A stretch of DNA of 64,000 bases, taken from contig NZ_KK211168.1 of assembly GCF_000620705.1 (NCBI RefSeq), positions 123,462 through 187,461 of the forward strand, given 5' to 3'. This stretch comes from Nocardioides sp. URHA0020. Lineage in GTDB: Bacteria > Actinomycetota > Actinomycetes > Propionibacteriales > Nocardioidaceae. Of the stretch, positions 26,531 through 40,971 are shown in pieces (the first letter of the stretch is position 1; each line of letters starts with the position of its first letter). The translations under genes and the position numbers were made by a program. The notes beneath the pieces were generated by a model that searched no databases, was not told the origin of the DNA, and saw only the letters and a program-made list of their open reading frames with translations.

Positions 26531-27516
26531 CGGACCGGGTGGTGGCGTCCCACGAGCGCGCCCAGTCCGTCGTCGCCTTCGGTGGTGGGCACGGCCTGTC
26601 GGCCTCCCTGCACGCCCTGCGACTGCTCGTCGCCGACCTGGTGGTCGACGACCTGACGGCTGTGGTGACGATCGCCGACAACGGCGGGTCCTCCGGACGG
26701 CTGCGCGGCGAGTTCGGCGTCCTCCCTCCGGGTGACCTGCGGATGGCGCTCGCGGCGCTGTGCGGGGACCACCCGTGGGGTGACACCTGGGCGCGTGTGC
26801 TGCAGCACCGCTTCGCCGGCGAGGGCGAGATGAACGGCCACGTGATCGGCAACCTGCTGATCGTGGGGCTGTGGGAGCAGCTCGGCGACTCCGTGGCGGC
26901 GCTCGACTGGGTCGGCAAGCTGCTCGGCACCACGGGACGGGTGCTGCCGATGGCCCTGACCCCGCTGGACATCACCGCGCAGATCCGCGGCCTCGACCCG
27001 GAGCGCCCCGAGGTCGCCCGGACGGTGCGCGGCCAGGTGGAGGTCGCCACCTCCGACGGCGAGATCGTCTCGATCGCCCTCGACCCCCCGGACCCGGAGC
27101 CGTGCCCGGAGGCCCTCGCGGCCGTCGCCGCCGCCGACTGGGTCGTGCTCGGCCCGGGCTCGTGGTTCACGTCCGTGATGCCGCACCTGATGGTGCCCGA
27201 GGTGCGCAGTGCGCTGGAGCACACGGACGCCAGGATCGTGGTGGTGCTCAACCTGGTCGACGAGGCCGGCGAGACCTCCGGCTTCGACCCCATCGACCAC
27301 CTCGCCGCCCTGCTCGAGCACGCTCCCGACCTGCGCATCCACACCGTCCTGGCCGATGCCGGCAGCGTCGGCGACGCCGCCGACGAGCTGCGCTCGGCAG
27401 TGGCCTCCGCCGGGGCGGAGCTGCACCTCGACGACGTCGCCGCAGACGACGGCAGCCCCCGTCACGACCCCGCGCGACTGGCCGCGGCGTACACCCGGAT
27501 CATGACCGGAGCCTGA
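26527..27516 (+). CDS. yvcK: gluconeogenesis factor YvcK/CuvA family protein
   Basis: A 329-residue member of the YvcK/CofD-like family, which binds UDP-sugars and supports peptidoglycan synthesis and growth on gluconeogenic carbon sources. Family motifs are FGGGHGLSASLHALR near residue 18, TIADNGGSSGRLR near 48, LPPGDLRMAL near 68, and WVVLGPGSWFTSVMPHL near 205. The GTG at 26527 overlaps the rapZ stop by 4 nt, indicating translational coupling. whiA follows after 37 nt. Confidence 0.94.
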   Translation: MTDRVVASHERAQSVVAFGGGHGLSASLHALRLLVADLVVDDLTAVVTIADNGGSSGRLRGEFGVLPPGDLRMALAALCGDHPWGDTWARVLQHRFAGEGEMNGHVIGNLLIVGLWEQLGDSVAALDWVGKLLGTTGRVLPMALTPLDITAQIRGLDPERPEVARTVRGQVEVATSDGEIVSIALDPPDPEPCPEALAAVAAADWVVLGPGSWFTSVMPHLMVPEVRSALEHTDARIVVVLNLVDEAGETSGFDPIDHLAALLEHAPDLRIHTVLADAGSVGDAADELRSAVASAGAELHLDDVAADDGSPRHDPARLAAAYTRIMTGA

Positions 27517-27541
27517 TTCCGAGGGTCGTTGACTCGCGTGG

Positions 27542-27547
27542 CAGGAT
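27542..27547 (+). promoter_or_regulatory. -10 box of whiA (leaderless)
   Basis: CAGGAT lies exactly 6 nt before the whiA ATG. It would give whiA its own leaderless transcript in addition to read-through from yvcK. No well-spaced -35 is seen. Confidence 0.4.
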
Positions 27548-27553
27548 CGGCGC

Positions 27554-29676
<2,123 letters not shown>

Positions 29677-29678
29677 TC

Positions 29679-30878
29679 GTGGGCGACTACTCCACCCTGG
29701 GCGACGTCGCAGGCAAGCGGGTCCTGGTCCGCTCGGACCTGAACGTCCCGCTCGACGGCAGCACGATCACCGACGACGGCCGCATCCGCGCCAGCGTCCC
29801 GACGATCCGGGAGCTGGCCGCGGCCGGCGCCCGGGTCGTCGTGACCGCGCACCTCGGCCGCCCCAAGGGCGCGCCCGAGGACCGCTACTCGCTGCGCCCG
29901 GTGGCGGCCCGCCTCGGCGAGCTGCTCGGCCAGGACGTCGCGTTCGCGACCGACACGGTCGGGGAGAGCGCGCAGGCCACGGTCGCCGCGCTCACCGACG
30001 GCCAGGTCGCCGTGCTGGAGAACGTCCGGTTCAACGCCGGCGAGACCAGCAAGGACGAGGCCGAGCGTGGTGCCTTCGCCGACCAGCTCGCCACGCTGGC
30101 CGACGCCTTCGTGTCCGACGGCTTCGGCGTCGTGCACCGCAAGCAGGCGTCGGTGTACGACGTGGCGCAGCGGCTGCCGCACGCGATGGGTCAGCTCGTC
30201 TCCACCGAGATCGGCGTGCTCCGCCGGCTGACCGAGGAGCCCGAGCGCCCGTACGTCGTCGTGCTCGGTGGCTCGAAGGTGTCCGACAAGCTCGGCGTCA
30301 TCGACAACCTGCTCGGCAAGGCCGACAAGCTGCTGATCGGCGGAGGGATGGTCTTCACCTTCCTCAAGGCCCAGGGCTTCGAGGTCGGCAAGAGCCTGCT
30401 CGAGGCCGACCAGCTCGACGTGTGCCGGTCCTACCTGGAGCGGGCCGAGCAGACCGGGGTCGAGATCCTGCTGCCGACCGACATCGTGGTCGACACCGCG
30501 TTCCCCGGCGGCGACCGGACCCCGGAGCCCCGGGTCGTGCCGGCGGGGGAGATCCCTCCGGACGCCCTCGGGCTCGACATCGGTCCGGAGTCCGGCGCGG
30601 CGTTCGCGGCGGCCCTGGCCGACGCGCGCACCGTCTTCTGGAACGGCCCGATGGGCGTCTTCGAGGTCGACGAGTTCGCGGCCGGCACCCGTGCTGTCGC
30701 GGAGGCGCTGACCCAGGTCGACGGCCTGTCGGTCGTCGGCGGTGGCGACTCGGCGGCCGCCGTACGCACGCTCGGCTTCGACGAGGCCGCGTTCGGACAC
30801 ATCTCCACCGGCGGTGGCGCCAGCCTCGAGTACCTCGAGGGCAAGGAGCTCCCCGGCATCCAGGTCCTGGAGGACTGA
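29679..30878 (+). CDS. pgk: phosphoglycerate kinase
   Basis: A 399-residue glycolytic kinase making ATP from 1,3-bisphosphoglycerate. Visible are the substrate-binding [14 protein letters not shown] near residue 14, TAHLGRPKG near 55, [18 protein letters not shown] near 190, and the nucleotide-binding [13 protein letters not shown] and [15 protein letters not shown] near the end. The GTG at 29679 follows the gap stop after 2 nt. Its TGA overlaps the tpiA ATG by one base, so the three genes are tightly coupled. Confidence 0.97.
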   Translation: MGDYSTLGDVAGKRVLVRSDLNVPLDGSTITDDGRIRASVPTIRELAAAGARVVVTAHLGRPKGAPEDRYSLRPVAARLGELLGQDVAFATDTVGESAQATVAALTDGQVAVLENVRFNAGETSKDEAERGAFADQLATLADAFVSDGFGVVHRKQASVYDVAQRLPHAMGQLVSTEIGVLRRLTEEPERPYVVVLGGSKVSDKLGVIDNLLGKADKLLIGGGMVFTFLKAQGFEVGKSLLEADQLDVCRSYLERAEQTGVEILLPTDIVVDTAFPGGDRTPEPRVVPAGEIPPDALGLDIGPESGAAFAAALADARTVFWNGPMGVFEVDEFAAGTRAVAEALTQVDGLSVVGGGDSAAAVRTLGFDEAAFGHISTGGGASLEYLEGKELPGIQVLED

Positions 30879-31675
30879 TGGCACAGGCTGCACGCACGCC
30901 GCTGATGGCGGGCAACTGGAAGATGAACCTCAACCACCAGGAGGCTCTCGTCCTGGTGCAGAAGCTCGCGGTGACGCTGGCGGACAAGAAGCACGACTAC
31001 GGCAAGGCCGAGGTGGTCGTCGTACCGCCGTTCACCGACCTGCGGTCGGTGCAGACGCTCGTCGACGGCGACCGGCTGCAGATCCGGTACGGCGCGCAGG
31101 ACGTCTCGACGCACGACTCCGGTGCCTACACCGGCGAGATCTCGGCGGCGATGCTGTCCAAGCTGGGCTGCTCGTACGTCGTGGTCGGGCACAGCGAGCG
31201 TCGTGAGTACCACGGCGAGTCGGACGCCGTCGTCAACGCCAAGGCCCACAAGGCGCTCGCCGCCGGCATGGTGCCGATCGTGTGCGTCGGCGAGGGTCTC
31301 GCGGTCCGGCAGGCCGGCGAGCACGTCCCGCACTGCCTGGGGCAGGTCGACGGCTCCCTGGAGGGCTTCTCCGCCGAGCAGATCGCCGGCCTGGTGATCG
31401 CGTACGAGCCGGTCTGGGCGATCGGCACCGGCGAGGTCGCCACCCCGGACGACGCCCAGGAGGTCTGCGGGGGCATCCGCGCGCGGATCCGCGAGCTCCA
31501 CGGCGATGGTGCGGCCGACGCCGTACGCGTGCTGTACGGCGGGTCCGTGAAGGCCGGCAACGTCGGCGGCATCATGGTCCAGCCCGACGTCGACGGCTGT
31601 CTGGTGGGCGGCGCGAGCCTGCAGGCCGACGAGTTCGGCGGGATCTGTCGCTTCTACGACATGCCGGTCCTGTGA
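30878..31675 (+). CDS. tpiA: triosephosphate isomerase
   Basis: A 265-residue TIM-barrel enzyme interconverting dihydroxyacetone phosphate and glyceraldehyde 3-phosphate. Catalytic signatures are GNWKMN near residue 12, VVGHSERR (catalytic His) near 100, [11 protein letters not shown] (catalytic Glu) near 171, and the phosphate-binding YGGSVKAGN near 219. It is the last gene of gap-pgk-tpiA; secG follows after 31 nt. Confidence 0.97.
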   Translation: MAQAARTPLMAGNWKMNLNHQEALVLVQKLAVTLADKKHDYGKAEVVVVPPFTDLRSVQTLVDGDRLQIRYGAQDVSTHDSGAYTGEISAAMLSKLGCSYVVVGHSERREYHGESDAVVNAKAHKALAAGMVPIVCVGEGLAVRQAGEHVPHCLGQVDGSLEGFSAEQIAGLVIAYEPVWAIGTGEVATPDDAQEVCGGIRARIRELHGDGAADAVRVLYGGSVKAGNVGGIMVQPDVDGCLVGGASLQADEFGGICRFYDMPVL

Positions 31676-31706
31676 TGGCCCGGGACCTGACGTAGGCTCT
31701 GCGACT

Positions 31707-31937
31707 GTGGAACTTCTCTTCACCATCGTGCTCATGATCTCCAGTGGTCTGATGATCATCCTCGTGCTCCTTCACAAGGGGCGTGGCGGCGGTATGTCGG
31801 ACATGTTCGGCGGCGGCGTCTCCAGCTCGCTCGGCGGCTCGTCCGTCGCGGAGCGGAACCTCGACCGGCTCACGATCGGGATCGGCGTCATCTGGTTCTC
31901 CTGCGTCATCGCCCTCGGGCTCCTGCTCGCTTACTGA
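31707..31937 (+). CDS. secG: preprotein translocase subunit SecG
   Basis: A 76-residue subunit of the SecYEG channel with two membrane helices (about residues 2-22 and 55-75). The glycine-rich loop LLHKGRGGGMSDMFGGG is the family signature. It uses a GTG start. TAGGCT at 31693-31698 lies 8 nt before it and could drive a nearly leaderless transcript. Placement between tpiA and rbpA is typical of actinobacteria. Confidence 0.93.
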   Translation: MELLFTIVLMISSGLMIILVLLHKGRGGGMSDMFGGGVSSSLGGSSVAERNLDRLTIGIGVIWFSCVIALGLLLAY

Positions 31938-31982
31938 CCCGCAACGTTCACAGACGTCTGAGAGACTCGAAGGGATACGCCG

Positions 31983-32342
31983 GTGGCTGGTGGAGGAAAC
32001 GCGATTCGCGGAAGTCGGGTCGGGGCTGGCCCGATGGGGGAGGCCGAGCGAGGCGACGCCGCGCCGCGGCAGACCGTGACCTACTTCTGCGCGCGTGAGC
32101 ACCGGTCGGTGGTCCCGTTCTCGACCGAGGCGACCATCCCGGAGTCGTGGGACTGCCCCAAGTGCGGCCTGCCGGCCAGCCTGGACTCGGACAACCCGCC
32201 GCCCGCGCCCAAGATCGAGCCCTACAAGACGCACCTGGCCTACGTGAAGGAGCGGCGCTCCGACAAGGAGGCCGAGGACATCCTCGACGAGGCGCTCACC
32301 CTGCTGCGGACCCGCCGCAAGTCCGGCGACATCATCTTCTAG
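31983..32342 (+). CDS. rbpA: RNA polymerase-binding protein RbpA
   Basis: A 119-residue activator that binds RNA polymerase and the principal sigma factor and stabilises the open complex. The core domain has the zinc-type motif FCAREHRSVVPF…WDCPKCGLPA near residues 36-64. A basic linker and the sigma-interaction domain follow (KTHLAYVKERRSDKEAEDIL, residues about 80-100). It uses a GTG start with GAAGGG upstream. It is found only in actinobacteria, which helps place the organism. A 100-bp hairpin repeat array begins about 45 nt after its stop. Confidence 0.95.
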   Translation: MAGGGNAIRGSRVGAGPMGEAERGDAAPRQTVTYFCAREHRSVVPFSTEATIPESWDCPKCGLPASLDSDNPPPAPKIEPYKTHLAYVKERRSDKEAEDILDEALTLLRTRRKSGDIIF

Positions 32343-32387
32343 CCCGGCCTCCCGGGGCTCGGCCTCCGGGTGCTGCGGTGGCGCGCC

Positions 32388-32757
32388 GTTTGGTCACCAA
32401 CCGCAGCTGCGGGCTGCCGGGATCTGCGGTTGGTGACCAAACCGCGGGTCTGGTGGGGGTGCGGCGTACCCTCGCCGGCCGTGCCACGATTGGTCAGGAA
32501 CCGCAGCTTCGGGCCGCCGAGATCTGCGGTTGGTGACCAAACCGCGGGTCTGGTGCGGGTGCGGCGTACCCTCGCCGGCCGTCCCACGATTGGTCAGGAA
32601 CCGCAGGTTTGGTCCGCCGAGATCTGCGGTTGGTGACCAAACCGCGGGTCCGGTGCGGGTGCGGCGTACCCTCGCCGGAGGTCGCACGATTGGTCAGGAA
32701 CCGCAGCTGCGGGCCGTCGAGATCTGCGGTTGGTGACCAAACCGCAGGTCCAGCACG
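32388..32757. repeat. 100-bp tandem hairpin array, 4 copies, in a convergent gap
   Basis: Units begin at 32390, 32490, 32590 and 32690 with an exact 100-bp period; the last is cut at about 32757, against the pgl stop. Unit 1 has a perfect 19-bp inverted repeat: GTTTGGTCACCAACCGCAG at 32388-32406 against CTGCGGTTGGTGACCAAAC at 32424-32442. In units 2-4 the left arm reads TTGGTCAGGAACCGCAG, which leaves a small internal mismatch. The rest of the unit carries GCGGCGTACCCTCGCC. It fills the gap between rbpA (rightward) and pgl (leftward). No gene is seen in this gap. Confidence 0.9.
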
Positions 32758-33483
32758 CTAGAGCGCCGACGCAGCCCCACGGTCCAGGAACCAGATGGTC
32801 TCCTCGCGGCCGGTGACGCCGGCGGCGGGGATCTCGTGCAGGTCGGCACCGCCGAGGGCCGAGGCCACCGCCTCGGCCTTGCCGGACCCGCTGACCAGGA
32901 ACCACACTGATCGCGCCCGGTTCAGCGCCGCGAAGGTCAGGCTGATCCGCTCCGGCGGGGGCTTCGGCGAGCCGGTGACACCGACGGCGATCGCGTCGGA
33001 GTCGAGCTGCGGGAAGCCGGGGAAGAGCGAGGCGATGTGGCCGTCCGGGCCGATGCCCAGCATGACCACGTCGAACTCGCCGCTGCCGTGCTCGCGCAGG
33101 GTCGCCTCGTACGCCGCAGCGCCCGCGTCGACGTCGGCCGCATCGGCGGTCGACGGCATCGCGTGCACGTGGGCGGGGTCCGCGCCGATCTCGTCGAGGA
33201 AGGCCGCCCGGGCCTGGCCGCTGTTGCGGTCGGGGGAGTCCGGTGCGACGAAGCGCTCGTCGCCGAACCAGATGACGACCCGCGACCAGTCCACCTCGGC
33301 GCCGGGCGACAGCCGGGCGAGCTCGCGGTGGATCTCCTCGGCGATGGTGCCGCCGGTCAGCGCGATCTGCGGCGTCCCGCCGGCCGCCTGGGCGTCGGCG
33401 AGCCGGCTGAGCAGCTCGCCGGCCACGGCGGTGGCGAGCGTGCCGGAGTCCTCGTGCACCTCGATGCGAGGTTCGGTCGTCAC
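32758..33483 (-). CDS. pgl: 6-phosphogluconolactonase
   Basis: A 241-residue enzyme hydrolysing 6-phosphogluconolactone in the oxidative pentose phosphate pathway. The family motifs IALTGGTIAEEIHREL near residue 45, VVIWFGDERFVAPDSPDRNSG near 70, and FDVVMLGIGPDGHIASLFPG near 140 are present. The GTG at 33483 overlaps the opcA stop as GTGA, so it is the coupled last gene of the tkt-to-pgl operon. Its stop touches the 100-bp array. Confidence 0.94.
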   Translation of the reverse strand: MTTEPRIEVHEDSGTLATAVAGELLSRLADAQAAGGTPQIALTGGTIAEEIHRELARLSPGAEVDWSRVVIWFGDERFVAPDSPDRNSGQARAAFLDEIGADPAHVHAMPSTADAADVDAGAAAYEATLREHGSGEFDVVMLGIGPDGHIASLFPGFPQLDSDAIAVGVTGSPKPPPERISLTFAALNRARSVWFLVSGSGKAEAVASALGGADLHEIPAAGVTGREETIWFLDRGAASAL

Positions 33484-34387
33484 GTGCTGGGTCCCATCTT
33501 CAGCAGTCGCTTCGCGGTCTCGGCGTACACGTCGTCCTCGTCGAGGCGGCGCAGCTCCTCGGCCAGCAGCTCGGGCAGCTCGCGCCGCTTCAGCGCGATC
33601 GGGCGGTCCGGGTGGCCGGGGGAGCTGTACGTCGCCAGCTTGCCGTCGGAGCGCGAGATGCTGATCGGCCCCTCCTTGGTCTCCAGGACCACCTGCGTGA
33701 TGCCGGGGCCGGACGAGCTCTTGCGGGTCACGCCGACCTTGAGTCGGTCGCGCAGCCAGGCGCCGAGCAGCTCCGCGCTGGGGCTGATCCGCTCGGCCGT
33801 GATCGTCACGCCGGTGACTTTGAGGTGGTGCTGGTCCAGGGCCGCGGCGAGCAGCGCGCGCCACGGCGTGATCCGGGTCCACGCCAGGTCGGTGTTGCCC
33901 TTCGTGTACGACGCGCACTGGGTGTGGATCGCCTTGCCCTTGCCCCGCTTGGCACTGGCGGCGTCGGTGATCCGTCGCTGCGCCAGCGCACCCAGCGGGT
34001 CGGTCGCGGTGTCGGCCGGCGGGTCGGTGGGCCAGTAGATCGCGACCGGGGAGTCGGGCAGCAGCAGCGGCAGCACCACGGACTCCGGGTGCCTCACCAC
34101 CTCGCCCTTGAGCCGGATCAGGGCGGTCTCGCCGGACCAGCCGGCACCGGCGCCGACCTGGGCGTTGACCTCGGCCGCGCCGCGGGCATCGCCGAGGATC
34201 ACGCCGAGCACCCGGGCGGGGTGCTCGTGCGAGGCCTCCCGGGCCACCGCCATCACGTCGGTGGCCATGTCCTCGTCCACGACGACGACCATGGTCATGA
34301 CCATGCCCATCGCCGGGCTGCCGGCGCGCTTGCGCGCGCGCACGAACTCCGAGGCGATGGCCGCAGCGTTGGTGTTGGTGAGCTCGA

Positions 34388-34391
<4 letters not shown>
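33480..34391 (-). CDS. opcA: glucose-6-phosphate dehydrogenase assembly protein OpcA
   Basis: A 303-residue OpcA protein, an accessory factor for the oligomeric state and activity of glucose-6-phosphate dehydrogenase, known from cyanobacteria and actinobacteria. Family stretches include the N-terminal TNTNAAAIASEFVRARKRAG, the PARVLGVI region near 60, PVAIYWPTDPPAD near 125 and DLAWTRITPWRALLAAALD near 170. The ATG at 34391 overlaps the zwf stop as ATGA, so the protein is made with its target. Confidence 0.93.
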
Positions 34392-35937
<1,546 letters not shown>

Positions 35938-35941
<4 letters not shown>

Positions 35942-37605
35942 CGGGTGCGGTGCTCCCTGTAGTAGGCGATCAGTGCCTGGGTCGACGCGTCCTGGCCGGC
36001 GAGCGCCTCGGCGTCACCGGAGATGGCGGGGCCGACCTGCTGGGCGAGCTGCTTGCCCAGCTCGACACCCCACTGGTCGAAGCTGTCGATGCCCCAGACC
36101 ACGCCCTGCGTGAAGGTCAGGTGCTCGTAGAGCGCCACCAGCTGGCCGAGCACCGCCGGCGTCAGCCGCGGCGCGATGATCGACGTGGTCGGCCGGTTGC
36201 CGGTGAAGACCCGGGCCGGTACGACGGCCTCCGCCGTGCCCTCGGCCCGCACCTCGTCGGCGGTCTTGCCGAAGGCCAGCGCGGCCGTCTGTGCCAGGAA
36301 GTTCGCGAGGAAGAGCTCGTGCACGTCCTGGCTCTGCCCGTCGTGGGTGTCCACCAGCGGGTACGACGGCTCTGCGAACGCGATGAAGTCGGCCGGGATG
36401 AGGCGGGTGCCCTGGTGGATCAGCTGGTAGAACGCGTGCTGCCCGTTGGTGCCGGGCTCGCCCCAGTAGATCTCGCCGGTCTCCGTCGTGACCGGGCTGC
36501 CGTCCCAGCGCACACCCTTGCCGTTGGACTCCATCGTCAGCTGCTGCAGGTACGCCGGGAACCGGTGCAGCAGCTGGGCGTAGGGCAGGACGGCGTGGCT
36601 CTCGGCGCCGAGGAAGTTCGTGTACCAGACGTTGAGCAGCCCCATCAGCAGCGGCACGTTGCGCGCCGGCTCCGTCGTGCGGAAGTGCTCGTCCATCGTG
36701 TGGAAGCCCTCGAGCAGCTCGGCGAAGCGCTCCGGTCCGATCGCGACCACGAGCGCGGTCCCGATCGCCGAGTCGACCGAGTAGCGACCCCCGACCCAGT
36801 CCCAGAAGCCGAACGCGTTGGCGGGGTCGATCCCGAAGTCGGCCACCTTGTCGAGCGCGGTCGAGACCGCGACGAAGTGCTTGGCGACCGCCTCGGTGGC
36901 GTCGCTCGACCCCAGCCCCTCCAGCAGCCACGCCCGGCACAGGCGCGCGTTGGTCAGGGTCTCGAGCGTCCCGAAGGTCTTGCTGGCGACGATGAAGAGC
37001 GTCGTGGCCGGGTCCAGGCCGGCCAGCGTCGTCGCCGCGTCGGTCGGGTCGATGTTGCTGATGAAGCGGCACTCCAGGCCGTCCTGGCGGTACGCCGCCA
37101 GCGCCTCGTACGCCATCACCGGTCCGAGGTCGGAGCCCCCGATGCCGATGTTGACGACCGTGCGGATCCGCTCGCCGGTGACCCCGGTCCACGCGCCGCT
37201 GCGGACCTGGTCCGCGAACTCGTAGACCCGGCCGAGCACCTCGTGGACGTCGCCGACGACGTCCTGCCCGTCGACCTCGAGGGCTGCGTCGGCGGGCAGC
37301 CGCAGCGCCGTGTGCAGCACCGCTCGGTCCTCGGTGACGTTGATGTGCTCACCGGCGAGCATGGCGTCGCGGCGCCCGACGACCCCGACCTCGTCCGCCA
37401 GCGTGAGCAGGGCGGCCAGGACCTCGTCGTCGAGCAGCGCCTTCGACAGGTCGACGTGCAGCTCGCCCGCACCGAAGGACAACCGGGACACCCGGTCGGG
37501 GTCCTCGTCGAACCACCGGCGCAGGTCGGGCGTGAAGTCCGCGGCGAGGGCGGTCAGCCGTGCCCACGCCGCGGTCGAGGTCGGGTCGACGGGCGTGTCG
37601 GTCAC
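35938..37605 (-). CDS. pgi: glucose-6-phosphate isomerase
   Basis: A 555-residue isomerase of glucose 6-phosphate and fructose 6-phosphate. Phosphate-binding [18 protein letters not shown] near residue 155, [16 protein letters not shown] near 205, the catalytic [10 protein letters not shown] region near 375 and the C-terminal [17 protein letters not shown] are present. The GTG at 37605 overlaps the tal stop as GTGA, and the protein otherwise starts like relatives. Pgi in this operon allows hexose phosphate to cycle back into the oxidative pathway. Confidence 0.96.
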
Positions 37606-38708
37606 TTCGCGGCCGCCGCCATCTGGCCCTTCACGGTCTCGACCAGCTCGGTCCACGACTTCTTGAACTTGTCGACGCCCTCGGTCTCGAGCACCACGAG
37701 CACGTCCTCGAAGTCGATGCCCACGGCAGCGAGCTGGTCGAAGACGGCCTGCGCCTCGGTGGCCTTGCCGGTCACCTGGTCACCGGTCACCTCACCGTGG
37801 TCGGCGAAGGCGTCCATGGTCTTCTCCGGCATGGTGTTGACCGTGTCGGCGACGACGAGGTCGGCGACGTACAACGTGTCGGGGTACGCCGGGTCCTTGA
37901 CGCCGGTCGAGGCCCAGAGCGGCCGCTGCGGGTTGGCGCCGTCCTTGGCCAGCACGGCCCAGCGGTCGCTGGCGTGGACCTCCTCGTAGGCGGCGTAGGC
38001 GATCCGAGCGTTCGCGACGGCGGCCTTGCCCTTGAGGGCGGCGGCCTCGTCCGTGCCGATCTTGTCCAGGCGGGCGTCGACCTCGGAGTCCACGCGGGAG
38101 ACGAAGAACGACGCGACGGACTGGATGCGCGACAGGTCGAGCCCAGCGTCGCGCGCGGCCTCGAGGCCGGACAGGTACGCGTCCATGACCTCCTGGTAGC
38201 GGACCTTGCCGAAGATCAGGGTGACGTTGACGCTGATGCCCTCGGCGATCGCGGCGGTGATCGCCGGCAGACCCTCCTTGGTGGCGGGGATCTTGATCAG
38301 CACGTTGGACCGGTCGACCGCGGACCACAGGGCCCGGGCGGAGCCGATGGTGCCCTCGGTGTCGTTGGCCAGGGTCGGCTCGACCTCGATCGAGACCCGG
38401 CCGTCGGCCGACTCCTCGCCGGCCAGCGGGGCGAAGATGTCGCAGGCGTTGCGGACGTCCTCGGTGGTGAGCTCGAAGATCACCCGGTCGACCGACTCGC
38501 CCTTGTCGACGAGCTGGCGGACCTGCTCGTCGTACCGCTCGCCGTTGGCGATGGCCGCCGCGAAGATCGTGGGGTTGGTGGTCACGCCGACCACGGACTT
38601 CGTCTCGATCAGCTCGGCCAGGTTGCCGGTCTCGATGCGCTCGCGCGACAGGTCGTCGAGCCAGATCGACACCCCCGCGTCAGCAAGCTTCTTCAAACGA
38701 TCACTCAT
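37602..38708 (-). CDS. tal: transaldolase
   Basis: A 368-residue Schiff-base aldolase of the non-oxidative pentose phosphate pathway. Family features are [13 protein letters not shown] near residue 13, [13 protein letters not shown] near 41, and the Schiff-base lysine in [16 protein letters not shown] near 139. The ATG at 38708 has GAAGGAG upstream. It lies 48 nt after tkt and its stop overlaps pgi (GTGA). The length fits the long actinobacterial transaldolase class. Confidence 0.96.
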   Translation of the reverse strand: MSDRLKKLADAGVSIWLDDLSRERIETGNLAELIETKSVVGVTTNPTIFAAAIANGERYDEQVRQLVDKGESVDRVIFELTTEDVRNACDIFAPLAGEESADGRVSIEVEPTLANDTEGTIGSARALWSAVDRSNVLIKIPATKEGLPAITAAIAEGISVNVTLIFGKVRYQEVMDAYLSGLEAARDAGLDLSRIQSVASFFVSRVDSEVDARLDKIGTDEAAALKGKAAVANARIAYAAYEEVHASDRWAVLAKDGANPQRPLWASTGVKDPAYPDTLYVADLVVADTVNTMPEKTMDAFADHGEVTGDQVTGKATEAQAVFDQLAAVGIDFEDVLVVLETEGVDKFKKSWTELVETVKGQMAAAAK

Positions 38709-38756
38709 GGTGCGTCTCCTTCGTGGATGACTGTGGGGTTGCAGGTCGCGGTGCGC

Positions 38757-40859
38757 TCAGACCGACGCCGCCAGGATCGAGTCGTGGGCCGCTGAGACGA
38801 CGGCCTCGGCGGTCACGCCGTACTCCTGGTAGATCCGGGCGTAGTCGGCCGAGGCGCCGTACGTGTCGATCGAGATGATCCGGCCGTGGTCGCCGACGTA
38901 CTCGCGCCAGCCCTGCTTGACGCCGGCCTCCACCGAGACCCGCGCCTTCACGATCGGCGGGATGACGGTGTCGCGGTAGGACTGGTCCTGGGCCTCGAAC
39001 CACTCCTGGCACGGCATCGAGACGACCCGTGCCTGGACGCCCTTCTCGGCCAGCTGGGTGCGCGCCTCGACGGCGAGCTGGACCTCCGAGCCGGTGGCGA
39101 TCAGGATCACGTCGGGCGTGCCGCCCTCGGCGTCGATGAGCACGTAGCCGCCACGGTGGACGTCGCTGGTCTCGGCGAAGCCGTCCTCGCCACGCGGGAA
39201 GACCGGCACGTTCTGCCGGGTCAGCGCGAGGGCCGCCGGGCGGTCGGTGTGACCGAGGATCGTGAACCAGGCGGCCGCCGTCTCGTTGGCGTCGGCCGGG
39301 CGTACGACGTCGAGGCCCGGCATGGCGCGCAGGGCGGCGAGGTGCTCGATCGGCTGGTGGGTCGGACCGTCCTCGCCGAGGCCGATCGAGTCGTGCGTCC
39401 AGACGTAGGTGACGGGCAGCTGGCTCAGGGCCGCGACCCTCACCGCTCCGCGCATGTAGTCGGAGAAGGTGAGGAAGGTGCCACCGAAGACGCGGGTCAG
39501 GGCGTCGGCCGCGATGCCGTTCATGATCGCGCCCATGCCGTGCTCGCGGATGCCGAAGTGCAGGACGCGACCCTGGTACGGGTCGGCGGTCCACTCCTCG
39601 ACGCCCCGGCTGGTGGGCAGGAACGACGGGGCCGACTTGATCGTGGTGTTGTTGGAGCCGGCGAGGTCGGCGGAGCCGCCCCACAGCTCGGGCATCAACG
39701 GTGCGACGGCGTTGATGACGTCGCTCGACGCCGTCCGGGTCGCGACGCCCTTGGCGCTCGCCTCGAAGACCGGCAGCGCCTCCTCGAGCCCCTCGGGCAG
39801 CGTGCGGGCCTTGAGCCGGTGCAGCAGCGTGGCCTTGTCGGCGTTGGCCTCGGACCAGGCTGCGTACTTCTCGTCCCAGGCGGCACCCCATGCGGCGCCG
39901 CGCTCGCTGAGCCTGCGCGTGTGCGCGATGACGTCCTCGGGCACCTGGAAGGTGAGCTCGGGGTCCCAGCCGAGGACCTCCTTGGTGGCCGCCACCTCGG
40001 CGTCGCCGAGCGCGCTGCCGTGGGCCTTCTCGGTGCCCTGGGCGTTGGGTGCCGGCCATGCGATGACGGTGTCGAGCACGATGAGCGAGGGCTTGTCCAG
40101 GACCCGGCCGGCGGCGGTGATCGCGTCGTACAGCGCGGGCACGTCCTCGACGTACTCCTTGCCGCCGTTGGTCCAGTCGACCACCTGGACGTCCCAGCCG
40201 TAGGCCTCATAGCGCTTCGCGACGTCCTCGGTGAAGGCGATGTCGGTGTTGCCCTCGATCGAGATCCGGTTGCGGTCGTAGACGACCGTCAGGTTGCCGA
40301 GCTCCTGGGTGCCGGCGATCGAGCTGGCCTCGCCGCTGACGCCCTCCTGGAGGTCGCCGTCGGAGCAGAGCGCGTAGACGTGGTGGTCGAAGAGGCTCTC
40401 GCCGGGCGCGGCGTCGGGGTCGAGGAGACCGTGCACGCGGCGGGCCTCCATCGCCATCCCCACGGCGTTGGCGACACCTTGACCGAGCGGGCCGGTGGTG
40501 ACCTCGACGCCGGCGGTGTGGTGCAGCTCGGGGTGGCCCGGGGTCTTGGAACCCCAGGTGCGCAGCGCCTTGAGGTCCTCGAGCTCGAGGCCGAAGCCGC
40601 CGAGGTAGAGCTGGGTGTAGAGCGTGATGCTCGAGTGTCCGCACGAGAGCACGAAGCGGTCGCGGGCGATCCAGCGAGGGTCGGCGGGGTCGTGGCGCAT
40701 GACCTTCTGGAAGAGCAGGTACGCCGCAGGGGCAAGGCTCATCGCGGTGCCCGGGTGGCCGTTGCCCACCTTCTGCACGGCGTCCATCGCCAGGACTCGG
40801 GCGGTGTCCACCGCCTTCGCGTCGAGGTCGGTCCAGTCCAGGGCAGGGGGGTTGCTCAC
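38757..40859 (-). CDS. tkt: transketolase
   Basis: A 700-residue thiamine-diphosphate enzyme moving two-carbon units between sugar phosphates. The thiamine site is seen as [20 protein letters not shown] near residue 155. Substrate histidines lie in [10 protein letters not shown] and [21 protein letters not shown], and the C-terminal pyrimidine half has [14 protein letters not shown] near 440. It uses a GTG at 40859 with AAAGGAA upstream. It is the first gene of tkt-tal-pgi-zwf-opcA-pgl and divergent from ctaB. Confidence 0.97.
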   Translation of the reverse strand: MSNPPALDWTDLDAKAVDTARVLAMDAVQKVGNGHPGTAMSLAPAAYLLFQKVMRHDPADPRWIARDRFVLSCGHSSITLYTQLYLGGFGLELEDLKALRTWGSKTPGHPELHHTAGVEVTTGPLGQGVANAVGMAMEARRVHGLLDPDAAPGESLFDHHVYALCSDGDLQEGVSGEASSIAGTQELGNLTVVYDRNRISIEGNTDIAFTEDVAKRYEAYGWDVQVVDWTNGGKEYVEDVPALYDAITAAGRVLDKPSLIVLDTVIAWPAPNAQGTEKAHGSALGDAEVAATKEVLGWDPELTFQVPEDVIAHTRRLSERGAAWGAAWDEKYAAWSEANADKATLLHRLKARTLPEGLEEALPVFEASAKGVATRTASSDVINAVAPLMPELWGGSADLAGSNNTTIKSAPSFLPTSRGVEEWTADPYQGRVLHFGIREHGMGAIMNGIAADALTRVFGGTFLTFSDYMRGAVRVAALSQLPVTYVWTHDSIGLGEDGPTHQPIEHLAALRAMPGLDVVRPADANETAAAWFTILGHTDRPAALALTRQNVPVFPRGEDGFAETSDVHRGGYVLIDAEGGTPDVILIATGSEVQLAVEARTQLAEKGVQARVVSMPCQEWFEAQDQSYRDTVIPPIVKARVSVEAGVKQGWREYVGDHGRIISIDTYGASADYARIYQEYGVTAEAVVSAAHDSILAASV

Positions 40860-40971
40860 AGGGTTCCTTTCGGGTGGTTCAGCCGATGCCGAGCCTACTC
40901 ACCTCTGGCGATAGACTCGCACCCGTCCAGTGACCGTTTCCCGGTCCCCGCAATCCCGTCCAAGGATCCCC

